DNA of 64,000 nucleotides from Gammaproteobacteria bacterium (GTDB lineage: Bacteria > Pseudomonadota > Gammaproteobacteria > Steroidobacterales > Rariloculaceae): contig JAJEGN010000011.1 in assembly GCA_022819855.1 (NCBI GenBank), positions 62,001 to 126,000 on the forward strand, given 5' to 3'. The notes under the pieces were generated by a model. The model did not search any database, was not told the origin of the DNA, and saw only the letters and a list, made by a program, of their open reading frames with translations. Positions within the stretch are counted from its first letter, which is position 1. Every line of letters starts with the position of its first letter. This document shows positions 40,283 to 48,739 of the stretch, piece after piece. The position numbers were made by a program, and so were the translations under genes.

Positions 40283-41009
40283 CAACGTCGATCACGCCGA
40301 GACCCGTGTCATTACCGAGCGGTCCGCCCGGTACGGTGACGACAGGATGCAGGCGCTCGTATTTCCCTTCGAATTCAGGAACGTACAGGCCTGTTATCCA
40401 ATACTCTTTCAGCAGGACGGCACAGGAAGCTTCTACCCGCTGGCGCTCTTCGGGTTTGAGGAGAAGGAGAACCTGTTCCTCGACGAATCCGGCTGGCAGG
40501 CGCCCTACATTCCCGCGATGGTGCGCCGCGAGCCGTTCCTGATCGGGTTTCAGGACTCCAAAGCCCAGGGCGAAACCGAACGAACGCGGGTGCTTTCACT
40601 GGACATGGATCATCCACGGGTCAACACCGAACACGGCGAGTCCTTGTTTCAGCCGCTTGGCGGGCGAACGCCATTCCTCGAGGGCGTCGCCGATCTGCTG
40701 GAGACGATTTACGCTGGAATCGACCACAACCGCTTGTTCGTGGCCGCCCTGCAGGAACACGAACTGCTCGAGGCGATGACGCTCGAAATCGAATTGAAGG
40801 ACGGATCGCGCAACCAGCTCATCGGTTTTCATTGTCTTGCGGAGGAAAAGATCCAGGCGCTTTCGGCAGAGGTGCTCGGGGAGCTGAACGAGCGCGGCTA
40901 TCTCATGCCGATGTTCATGGTACTGGCTTCCATGGGGAACATTCAGCGCCTCGTGGAACTGAAGAACAGGACACTCGACGACGCCGGCAGGATCGAACCC
41001 GATGTCTGA
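40260..41009 (+). CDS. SapC family protein
   Basis: A 249-aa soluble protein of the SapC family, with QALVFPFEFRNVQACYPILFQ, the FYPLALFGFEEKENLFLDE block, YIPAMVRREPFLIGFQD and a C-terminal MFMVLASMGNIQRLVELKNR. The family takes its name from a surface-layer-linked gene, but its biochemical role is not established. It overlaps both neighbours (23 bp before, 8 bp after), so the four-gene block is translationally coupled, and its constant position between halogenase-like and cupin-like genes suggests a shared process. Confidence 0.85.
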   Translation: MTQYALLNNVDHAETRVITERSARYGDDRMQALVFPFEFRNVQACYPILFQQDGTGSFYPLALFGFEEKENLFLDESGWQAPYIPAMVRREPFLIGFQDSKAQGETERTRVLSLDMDHPRVNTEHGESLFQPLGGRTPFLEGVADLLETIYAGIDHNRLFVAALQEHELLEAMTLEIELKDGSRNQLIGFHCLAEEKIQALSAEVLGELNERGYLMPMFMVLASMGNIQRLVELKNRTLDDAGRIEPDV

Positions 41010-42009
41010 ACCGTCGCCCATGAAAACGCTGCAGTGTGCGGACGGAACCATACCGGAACGGGTGTACGACGCTGCCGAACCGGTGCGGCTGAAAGGACTG
41101 GTAAGCGACTGGCCGGCGGTCAGGCAATGCAGCAAGTCCATCGCGGATGCCGCCCGCTACCTCTCACGCTTCTGGCGCGAAGATCCTTTGACCGTGTATG
41201 CGGGCGACTCCTCGATCAACGGCCGAATCTTCTACAACAGCGACTTCACCGGCTTCAACTTCATCAGCGGAAAAGCCACCTTGCCGCAGGTGCTCGACAA
41301 GCTCGCCGAGTCCGGCAGGGAGGATCGACTGACCACGCTGTACGTGGGGTCGACCCCGGTAGACAAGTGGCTGCCGGGCTTTCGGGCGCAAAACGACATC
41401 GAATTGCCGACCGGCGACGCTTTGGCGAGTTTCTGGCTCGGCAATCAGACCAGGGTGTCGGCCCACTACGATTTCCCCGACAACGTTGCCTGTGTCGTGG
41501 CCGGCGAACGGCGATTCACGCTCTTCCCGCCCGAACAGATCGACAACCTGTATGTCGGACCCGTCGACAGGACGCCGTCGGGCCAGGCGATCAGCCTCGT
41601 CGACGTGTCCGAGCCTGACCTGGATCGTTTCCCGAAGTACGCCGAAGCCGTCAAACACGCGAAGTCGGCCGTGCTCGGGCCCGGCGACGCCATCTTCATT
41701 CCGAGCATGTGGTGGCACCACGTGGAATCGAGAGATCCGTTCAATCTCCTCATCAACTACTGGTGGTGTACGTCGCCGGATTTCATGGGTTCGCCGGGCA
41801 CCGCGCTGATGCACGCGATTCTTGCGCTGCGGGATCTGCCGCCGCGGCAGCGGCGCATCTGGCAAGGCGTGTTCGATCACTATGTGTTCGACGCCGATGC
41901 GTCCGTTTACGAACACATCCCCGAGGCGGGCAGGGGCTGTCTGGCGCCGCTCGATGAAACGAAGGCGAAGCAGTTGCACGCCGATCTGCTGAACAGGTTG
42001 AACCGCTAG
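41002..42009 (+). CDS. Cupin-8/JmjC-like oxygenase-fold protein
   Basis: A 335-aa soluble protein with the cupin-like JmjC fold of Fe(II)/2-oxoglutarate hydroxylases. The metal ligands are visible as H-x-D in SAHYDFPDN (His155, Asp157) and the distal His in SMWWHHVES (His239 or 240); GERRFTLFPP and GDAIFIPSMWWH are typical family strands. It could hydroxylate a protein or small substrate. The start overlaps the sapC stop by 8 bp (ATGTCTGA) and it precedes the second halogenase by 12 bp. Confidence 0.85.
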   Translation: MSEPSPMKTLQCADGTIPERVYDAAEPVRLKGLVSDWPAVRQCSKSIADAARYLSRFWREDPLTVYAGDSSINGRIFYNSDFTGFNFISGKATLPQVLDKLAESGREDRLTTLYVGSTPVDKWLPGFRAQNDIELPTGDALASFWLGNQTRVSAHYDFPDNVACVVAGERRFTLFPPEQIDNLYVGPVDRTPSGQAISLVDVSEPDLDRFPKYAEAVKHAKSAVLGPGDAIFIPSMWWHHVESRDPFNLLINYWWCTSPDFMGSPGTALMHAILALRDLPPRQRRIWQGVFDHYVFDADASVYEHIPEAGRGCLAPLDETKAKQLHADLLNRLNR

Positions 42010-42021
42010 CGGACCCCGTCG

Positions 42022-43512
42022 GTGCAGCATCGCAAGATACACAAGGTTGTCATCGCCGGAGGCGGCACCGCGGGCTGGATGGCCGCCGCCGCATTGGCGC
42101 GCTTGTTGGGCAAGACCCTGGACATCACCCTGGTCGAATCGGCGGAGATCGGTACGGTCGGCGTCGGCGAGGCCACGATACCCACCCTGCTCACGTTTCA
42201 CGAACTGATCAAGGTCAAGGAGCAGGACTTCGTCAAGGCGACCCGGGGAACGTTCAAACTCGGCATCAAGTTCGAAAGCTGGCGCGATGTGGGCGAAGAC
42301 TACATCCACTCGTTCGGCTGGACGGGCAGGGATAGCTGGGCGGCGGGCTTCCAGCACTTCTGGCTCAAGGGCCTCAAGATGGGGATCAGCCGCGAGTTCG
42401 GCGAATACTGCAACGAATGGGCTGCCGCCGTGCAGAATCGATTCGCCGTGTTGCCAAGCCAGGGCCTGAACTACGCGTACCACATAGACGCATCGCTCTA
42501 CGCACGATTCCTGCAGGGCATCGCCGAGGAATTCGGCGCCGTGCGCCAGGAAGGCAAGATCGATTTCGTCGAACAGGATCCCGACAGCGGCTACATCACG
42601 GCGCTCCGCCTGCAGTCGGGGCAGGTGATCGAGGGCGACCTCTTCATCGACTGCACGGGTTTTCGCGGGATACTGATCGAGCAAACGCTGAATGCGGGCT
42701 ACGACGACTGGACCCACTGGCTGCCCTGTGACAGCGCGGTTGCCGTACAGACCGCGTCCGTGGACGAGCCGATCCCGTACACGCGTTCCATCGCGCGCGA
42801 AGCCGGATGGCAATGGCGCATCCCCCTGCAACACCGGGTCGGCAACGGGATCGTGTTCAGCAGCAGACACTGGAGCGCCGACGAAGCACAGGCGCATCTG
42901 CTCGACAACATCGAAGGCGAGGTGCTCACCGAACCCAGGGTGATCCGCTTCAATGCCGGCCAGAGACGCAGGCACTGGTACAAGAACTGCGTCGCCATGG
43001 GACTGTCATCCGGATTCATCGAGCCGCTCGAATCGACGAGCATCCACCTGATCCAGCGCAGCATCATCCGCCTGATGCAGATGTTCCCCTACGACGGCAT
43101 TCGCCAGCCGGACGTTGACGAGTTCAACAACCAGATGAAATTCGAAATCGACAACGTGCGCGATTTCATCATCCTGCACTACCACGTGACCAACCGCACG
43201 GATACGCGATTCTGGCGCCATTGCCGGGTCATGGACATTCCCGATTCCCTGAGACACCGCATCGAGCTGTTCAAGCAGGCGGGGCGCGTCTTCAAGGTGC
43301 CGACGGAACTCTTCGGCGAAAACTCGTGGATTCAGGTCATGCTCGGCCAGGGACTCCTGCCCGAGCAATATCACCCGATCGTGAACATGATGAGCGACGA
43401 GGAGCTGAACAGGTTTCTGACCGGCATACACGCCTCGGTCGCGAAGATGGTCGACCAGCTTCCGACTCACCAGCGGTTTATCGATCACTATTGCAAGGCG
43501 CCGTCGGCCTGA
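42022..43512 (+). CDS. Tryptophan-halogenase-family flavoprotein B
   Basis: A 496-aa FAD-dependent Trp-halogenase-family protein starting at GTG. FAD motif VIAGGGTAGWM, GVGEATIPTL, Lys79 (in TRGTFKLGIKF, at the same number as the PrnA catalytic lysine), the intact GWQWRIP motif (262-268) and FIEPLEST with Glu337 and Ser338 are all present, so the full halogenase active-site set is kept, unlike copy A. The natural substrate is unknown; it could be a glycan-linked aromatic or a protein. It is the last gene of the coupled block and is followed by the lacI promoter. Confidence 0.88.
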   Translation: MQHRKIHKVVIAGGGTAGWMAAAALARLLGKTLDITLVESAEIGTVGVGEATIPTLLTFHELIKVKEQDFVKATRGTFKLGIKFESWRDVGEDYIHSFGWTGRDSWAAGFQHFWLKGLKMGISREFGEYCNEWAAAVQNRFAVLPSQGLNYAYHIDASLYARFLQGIAEEFGAVRQEGKIDFVEQDPDSGYITALRLQSGQVIEGDLFIDCTGFRGILIEQTLNAGYDDWTHWLPCDSAVAVQTASVDEPIPYTRSIAREAGWQWRIPLQHRVGNGIVFSSRHWSADEAQAHLLDNIEGEVLTEPRVIRFNAGQRRRHWYKNCVAMGLSSGFIEPLESTSIHLIQRSIIRLMQMFPYDGIRQPDVDEFNNQMKFEIDNVRDFIILHYHVTNRTDTRFWRHCRVMDIPDSLRHRIELFKQAGRVFKVPTELFGENSWIQVMLGQGLLPEQYHPIVNMMSDEELNRFLTGIHASVAKMVDQLPTHQRFIDHYCKAPSA

Positions 43513-43643
43513 CGCGCTGGCCGGGGCGCGTGAACCGGCAATCGGCCACCCGCCACGTCCTGTAGTCGCACTGCCAACCGCGCTCATCGTGTCGAGCGGT
43601 ACGGCGAACGCCTGACCGGGAGCGGAACTTCAGGCACGGCACC

Positions 43644-43673
43644 TTGCGAGACGAAACGCCGTGCGAGTATGAT
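43644..43673 (+). promoter_or_regulatory. Sigma70-type promoter of the lacI gene
   Basis: TTGCGA at 43644-43649 and TATGAT at 43668-43673 with an 18-bp spacer. The LacI-type operator begins at the last base of the -10 box, which indicates autoregulation. Confidence 0.6.
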
Positions 43674-43686
43674 GTAACCGCTTTCA
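43673..43686. promoter_or_regulatory. LacI-family operator before lacI
   Basis: TGTAACCGCTTTCA differs at one position of 14 from the site in front of the TonB receptor (35525-35538). It overlaps the end of the -10 box and is about 85 bp upstream of the lacI start, so the regulator probably represses itself and the receptor together. Confidence 0.65.
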
Positions 43687-43770
43687 CAGCATGGATACGC
43701 GACGGTACGAAAGTTCCTGGCTGCCGAATCGGATCCCGCCTGTCGGGCATCGAGATTGCGGATACGCGGT

Positions 43771-44775
43771 ATGGCAACGATATATGAAGTATCCAAACTG
43801 GTCGGTGTATCGGTAGCCACGGTTTCCCGGGTTATCAACGGCAGCACTCGCGTCAGCGACAAGACCCGGCAGAAGGTGCTTTCCGCGATGCAGGCGCTGG
43901 ACTACAAGCCGAACCCGATCGCCCAGTCGCTGGCAACGAACAGGTCCGATTGCGTGGGCGTGCTGGTACCGGAGGTTCACGGACCGGTTTTCGGGGCCAT
44001 GTTGAGCGGAATCGAGGCGGAACTCAGAGACGCGGGCAAGTTCACCATCTTCGCGACCGGACACAACCTCGAAGCCAAGGAGCGCGAGGCGATCCGATTC
44101 CTCAACACCCGCAACTGCGACGCGCTGATCATGCACGTCGAAGCGCTGGCCGACGCGTCCATCCATCGGCAGGCGCACAACGGTCCACCCATCCTGATCA
44201 TGAATCGCGTCGTTTCGGGACTCGAAGATCGCTGCATCAGTCTCGACAACGAGCACGGCGGATACATCGCAACGAACATGCTGCTCGAGATGGGGCACCG
44301 CGAAATCGCCTACATTTCCGGCCCGCTCGCCTGGGGGGACGCGAGCGACAGGCTCGCCGGACACCGGCGGGCGCTCGAGGAACACGGTCTGGAGCTCGAC
44401 GAACGCCTCGTCATCGAGAGCAACTTCCACGAGGTCGGCGGCAGCGAGGCCATGGAGGAACTGCTGCGTCGGGAACTCCCGTTTTCCGCCGTCGTCTGCG
44501 CCAACGACGAGATGGCGGCCGGTGCGATGGATACCTTGCGCGCACGCGGCACAAGCATTCCCGACGAGGTCTCGCTCGTCGGGTTCGATAACGCTCCGCT
44601 CAGCCGCTACCTGTATCCCAAACTCTCGACCGTCAATTATCCGATTACCGAGATGGGGCGCATGGCGGCGCACTGGGTGTTGGAGAACGTATACGGACAA
44701 AGCGGAACGGCCATCCAGCATGTCTTCAAGCCCTCGTTGGTGATGCGGGCATCGGCGGGCCGGAGCCCGAACTAG
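43771..44775 (+). CDS. LacI-family transcriptional regulator of the polysaccharide locus
   Basis: A 334-aa repressor. The ATG at 43771 is preferred to the TTG at 43756 because the helix-turn-helix then starts at the N-terminus: TIYEVSKLVGVSVATVSRVINGS, followed by the hinge helix region NPIAQSLATNRS. The C-terminal sugar-binding domain has VGVLVPEVHGPVFGAM, ISGPLAWGDASDRLAGHRRAL and CANDEMAAGAMDTLRARG. It likely binds the sites at 35525 and 43673, and releases on binding an oligosaccharide. It lies 2 bp before the GH3 gene, so it is probably cotranscribed with the catabolic genes. Confidence 0.93.
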   Translation: MATIYEVSKLVGVSVATVSRVINGSTRVSDKTRQKVLSAMQALDYKPNPIAQSLATNRSDCVGVLVPEVHGPVFGAMLSGIEAELRDAGKFTIFATGHNLEAKEREAIRFLNTRNCDALIMHVEALADASIHRQAHNGPPILIMNRVVSGLEDRCISLDNEHGGYIATNMLLEMGHREIAYISGPLAWGDASDRLAGHRRALEEHGLELDERLVIESNFHEVGGSEAMEELLRRELPFSAVVCANDEMAAGAMDTLRARGTSIPDEVSLVGFDNAPLSRYLYPKLSTVNYPITEMGRMAAHWVLENVYGQSGTAIQHVFKPSLVMRASAGRSPN

Positions 44776-44777
44776 CG

Positions 44778-47078
44778 ATGCGCCGGGATCGCCATGCTGA
44801 CACTTCGGCGCGCAAACTGGCCGCGGTCCTTTTGGTGGGTATTTTTTGTATGAACGTATCTCTGACTGCAGTACGCGCAGACACGACATCCGCGGATGAA
44901 GCGATCGAGGCAAGGGTTGTCGAACTGATCGGGCAGATGACACTGCGGGAGAAAATCGGCCAGATGGTTCAGATCACGGCTCCGGGCGGTGTTCCGGAGG
45001 ATCTGCGCAATGCGGTCGCGGCGGGTGAGATCGGCTCGATTCTCAACGTGGTCGATGTCGATACGGCCAACGAGCTGCAGCGAATCGCCGCAGAGCAGAG
45101 TCGCCTCGGCATTCCCCTTCTGCTGGCCCGCGACGTCATCCACGGGTTCAACACCGTACTGCCCATACCCCTGGGTCAGGCTGCCACCTGGAATCCGGAA
45201 CTCGTCGAACGCGGTGCGCGAGTCGCCGCGCTCGAAGCGGCCACGGTCGGCGTCAACTGGACGTTCGCGCCGATGATCGACATTACGCGCGATCCGCGCT
45301 GGGGGCGGATTGCCGAGAGTTTCGGCGAGGATCCTTACCTTACGGGCCAACTCGCGGTCGCCATGGTCGACGGTTTCCAGGGCGATGATCTCGCCGCGAT
45401 CGGGACCATCGCCGCCTGCGTCAAGCACTTCGCCGGATACGGGGCGAGCGAGGCCGGGCGCGACTACAACACGACCAACATCCCCGAGAACGAACTGCGC
45501 AACGTCTACCTGCCGCCCTTCAAGGCCACGGTCGATGCCGGCGTCGTGAGCCTCATGGCTTCGTTCAGCGACATTGACGGTGTCCCCGCAAGCGGCAACC
45601 GTTTCCTGATGCAGGACATCCTGCGCGACGAATGGGGATTCGACGGCCTCGTCGTCAGCGACTGGGTATCGATCGAGCAGTTGATCGACCACGGCTTCGC
45701 CGCAGACCTCCGCGAGGCTGCGTTCAAGGCGGCCGACGCCGGTATCAACATGGAGATGGTCAGCCGGGCCTATGCCGATCACTTGGCGGAACTGGTCCAG
45801 GAAGGCCAGATCAGCGTCGAGCGGATCGACGAGCTCGTCGCCGGGATACTGCGCACGAAACTGGGCCTCGGCCTGTTCGAAAACCCCTTTACCGATCCTG
45901 CCGAGCTGCCGGAAATCGCCAATTCCGATCATCTCGCGGTCGCCCGCGAGGCGGCGCTGCAAAGCCTGGTGCTGCTGCGCAACGAGGGCGGCGCGCTGCC
46001 GCTCGATGCGGATGCGCTCGATACGGTCGCCGTCATCGGTCCCATGGCCGACGATCCCTACGAGCAACTTGGAACCTGGATATTCGACGGCGATCCGTCA
46101 CTGAGCGTAACGCCCCTGCAGGCGATACGGGACATCGTCGGTGAGCGGGTCGAGATTCGCCATGTACGCGCGCTCGAGACCACTCGCAGCCGCGGTACCG
46201 AAGGTTTCGCCGAAGCCATGGAAGCCGCGGCCGAAGCCGATGCGGTCATTCTATTGCTGGGCGAAGAGTCGATTCTCTCCGGCGAGGCGCACTCCCGCGC
46301 AAATATCGACTTGCCGGGCAGCCAGGTCGAACTCGTGCACAGGCTGCGCGAATCCGGCAAACCGGTCATCGCCGTCATCCTGGCCGGCCGCCCGCTGACC
46401 GTTCAGAACATTCTCGAGCAGGTCGACGCTCTCCTGTTTGCCTGGCATCCGGGCACGATGGGTGGTCCGGCGATCGCCGACGTGCTGTTCGGGGTCGAGT
46501 CGCCGTCGGGCAAGCTACCCGTGACGTTTCCGAAGATGGTCGGCCAGATACCGATCTACTATGCGCAAAAGAACACCGGCAAGCCGGCGACGCCCGAGAC
46601 CTACGTGCACCTGGACGACCTGCCCGTGCGGGCTGTCCAATCGGCGCACGGGATGACGTCGCATCACCTTGACGCCGGATACACGCCGTTGTTCCCGTTC
46701 GGATTCGGCCTGTCCTACGCGCAATTCTCCTATTCGGACATCGGCGTGAGCGCCGATGTGATCGCCATGGACGAGACGCTGACCGTGACGGCCGTCGTGA
46801 GCAACGACGGGGATGTGGCGGCGGACGAGGTCGTGCAACTGTACGTGCGTGACCTCGTCGGCGATGTCACGCGGCCGGTGCGGGAACTCAAGGACTTCCG
46901 GCGAGTGCGTGTGAATCCCGGCGAGAGCCGCACGGTTGCGTTCGAACTGGACGCGGCCGATCTCGCGTTTTACGGCCAGGACATGACGCTGATCACGGAA
47001 CCGGGGCAGTTCCACGTTTGGGTCGGCGGGAGTTCCGACACGGATCTCGGGGCGGAATTCACCCTTGCCGGCGACTAG
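44778..47078 (+). CDS. GH3 beta-glucosidase
   Basis: A 766-aa exported GH3 enzyme, BglX-like. After the signal region it shows REKIGQMVQIT, RDPRWGRIAESFGEDPYL, VKHFAGYG and the nucleophile motif GLVVSDW with Asp295, then the alpha/beta sandwich domain (ILLLGEESILSGEAHSR, with the likely acid/base Glu in this block) and a fibronectin III-like C-terminal domain (VSNDGDVAADEVVQLYVRD). It should release glucose from beta-glucan oligosaccharides in the periplasm. It is the first enzyme gene behind lacI. Confidence 0.93.
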   Translation: MRRDRHADTSARKLAAVLLVGIFCMNVSLTAVRADTTSADEAIEARVVELIGQMTLREKIGQMVQITAPGGVPEDLRNAVAAGEIGSILNVVDVDTANELQRIAAEQSRLGIPLLLARDVIHGFNTVLPIPLGQAATWNPELVERGARVAALEAATVGVNWTFAPMIDITRDPRWGRIAESFGEDPYLTGQLAVAMVDGFQGDDLAAIGTIAACVKHFAGYGASEAGRDYNTTNIPENELRNVYLPPFKATVDAGVVSLMASFSDIDGVPASGNRFLMQDILRDEWGFDGLVVSDWVSIEQLIDHGFAADLREAAFKAADAGINMEMVSRAYADHLAELVQEGQISVERIDELVAGILRTKLGLGLFENPFTDPAELPEIANSDHLAVAREAALQSLVLLRNEGGALPLDADALDTVAVIGPMADDPYEQLGTWIFDGDPSLSVTPLQAIRDIVGERVEIRHVRALETTRSRGTEGFAEAMEAAAEADAVILLLGEESILSGEAHSRANIDLPGSQVELVHRLRESGKPVIAVILAGRPLTVQNILEQVDALLFAWHPGTMGGPAIADVLFGVESPSGKLPVTFPKMVGQIPIYYAQKNTGKPATPETYVHLDDLPVRAVQSAHGMTSHHLDAGYTPLFPFGFGLSYAQFSYSDIGVSADVIAMDETLTVTAVVSNDGDVAADEVVQLYVRDLVGDVTRPVRELKDFRRVRVNPGESRTVAFELDAADLAFYGQDMTLITEPGQFHVWVGGSSDTDLGAEFTLAGD

Positions 47079-47085
47079 CCGGCAA
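47065..47085 (+). other. Stem-loop over the GH3 stop codon
   Basis: TTGCCGGC at 47065-47072 pairs fully with GCCGGCAA at 47078-47085 around a 5-nt loop. It spans the GH3 stop codon (TAG 47076-47078). No T-tract follows, so it may tune expression of the downstream MFS gene rather than end transcription. Confidence 0.4.
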
Positions 47086-47151
47086 CTTCCGTTGCGCGGC
47101 CGGAGCGTCCCGGTGTCGGCGCCCTGCAGCCGAAACCCGGACAGCTAGCCC

Positions 47152-48723
47152 ATGAGGGGCGACAGCGCACAGGTCCGCTATACCGTCATGGTCGCGCTGA
47201 TCGTGGCGCTCGGCGGATTTCTGATGGGATTCGACGCTTCGGTCATTTCCGGAGTGGTTTCGTTCATCGGGCCGGAGTTCGACCTTACGCCGATCCAGCT
47301 CGGCTGGTCGGTGGCTTCGCTGACACTGACGGCGACGCTGGCCATGATGGCAGCGGGGCCGCTCAGCGACCGGCTCGGCCGCAAACCGGTCCTGAGGATT
47401 GCCGCGGCGCTGTTCGCGGTTTCCGCTCTCGCCTCGGCCCTGGCGCCGGATTTCATCTCGCTCGTCGCCGCGAGGATGCTCGGCGGTTTCGGTGTCGGCG
47501 CGGCGCTGATCGTCGCCCCGATGTACATCGCCGAGATTGCGCCGGCGGATATCCGCGGCCGCATGGTCTCCTTCAACCAGCTCAACATCGTCATCGGCAT
47601 CTCGGCCGCGTTCTTCAGCAATTACCTGATACTGCGGCTCGGCAGCTCGGACCTGGCCTGGGCTCAGGCACTGATGTTCTCGGAATGGAACTGGCGCTGG
47701 ATGCTCGGCGTCGAGGCGATACCGGCGATCATTTACTTCATTGCGCTGTTCGAGGTTCCCGAGAGTCCGCGGTGGCTCGTCATGCATGACAGGGACGATG
47801 AGGCACTCAGGATCATGGAGCGGGTCAGCGATTCCAGGGAGGCTCGCGCCGGACTGCGGGCTGTGCACGATTCCCTCGGGGCGGAAGCGAGCGAGGCGAA
47901 AGCCGGCTTCAGGGAGTTGCTCCGTCCGGCGTTACGGTTCGTGCTCGCGATCGGCCTTTCAGTCGCGATCCTTCAGCAGATCACGGGCATCAACTCCGTG
48001 TTCTTCTACGCGCCGATGATCTTCGAGCAGTCCGGTATAGGAACCGACGCATCGTTCCTCCAGGCCGTTCTCGTCGGTCTCGTGAACCTTGTCTTCACAG
48101 TGCTTGCGATCCTGATGATCGACCGCCTGGGCAGACGGCCGTTGCTGATCAGCGGGCTGACAGGCATCGCCGTGTGCATGCTGCTGCTCGCTTACGGATT
48201 CGGTTCGGCAAGCTACAGGCTGAACGACCAGGCCGTGGCGTCCTTGCCCGAGACTCTGGAACGCGAATCCTTCGCTCAGTTGACGGATGAGACGTATGAC
48301 AGCGACGTGGCTTTCCGGCAGGCCGTCGTGGATGCCGTGGGGCTGGAAGCGTACGAGGAACATCGCTCGGAACTCACAAGTGCCGCGATCAGCATGAACC
48401 CGACACTGATCCTTGCGGGAATTCTCGGATTCGTTGCAAGTTTTGCAATATCGCTCGGACCGGTCATGTGGGTCCTGTTCTCGGAGCTCTTTCCCAACCG
48501 CGTGCGCGGACTGGCCATTTCCTTCGTGGGTCTTGTGAATTCGGCGGTGAGCTTCGGCGTGCAGCTCGTGTTTCCGTGGGAACTCGAGACGCTCGGCAGC
48601 TCGCTCACGTTTCTGATCTACGCCATTTTCGCGATGATCGGGCTTGCGATCGTCATACGGCTCGTGCCCGAGACCAAGGGGCGAAGTCTCGAGGAACTGC
48701 AGGCCGAACTCGTCAACGCATAG
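47152..48723 (+). CDS. MFS sugar-porter family transporter
   Basis: A 523-aa inner-membrane carrier with 12 predicted membrane segments and the sugar-porter signatures: GFDASVISGV in TM1, DRLGRKPVLR after TM2, VPESPRWLV at the end of the first half, DRLGRRPLL in the second and VPETKGRSLEELQ at the C-terminus. A longer than usual loop (residues 375-400, SLPETLERESFAQLTDE) lies between TM9 and TM10. It should import the monosaccharide or short oligosaccharide freed by the periplasmic hydrolases. It lies between the GH3 and GH-A clan genes. Confidence 0.92.
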   Translation: MRGDSAQVRYTVMVALIVALGGFLMGFDASVISGVVSFIGPEFDLTPIQLGWSVASLTLTATLAMMAAGPLSDRLGRKPVLRIAAALFAVSALASALAPDFISLVAARMLGGFGVGAALIVAPMYIAEIAPADIRGRMVSFNQLNIVIGISAAFFSNYLILRLGSSDLAWAQALMFSEWNWRWMLGVEAIPAIIYFIALFEVPESPRWLVMHDRDDEALRIMERVSDSREARAGLRAVHDSLGAEASEAKAGFRELLRPALRFVLAIGLSVAILQQITGINSVFFYAPMIFEQSGIGTDASFLQAVLVGLVNLVFTVLAILMIDRLGRRPLLISGLTGIAVCMLLLAYGFGSASYRLNDQAVASLPETLERESFAQLTDETYDSDVAFRQAVVDAVGLEAYEEHRSELTSAAISMNPTLILAGILGFVASFAISLGPVMWVLFSELFPNRVRGLAISFVGLVNSAVSFGVQLVFPWELETLGSSLTFLIYAIFAMIGLAIVIRLVPETKGRSLEELQAELVNA

Positions 48724-48739
48724 GATGGAGGCGTCAAAT

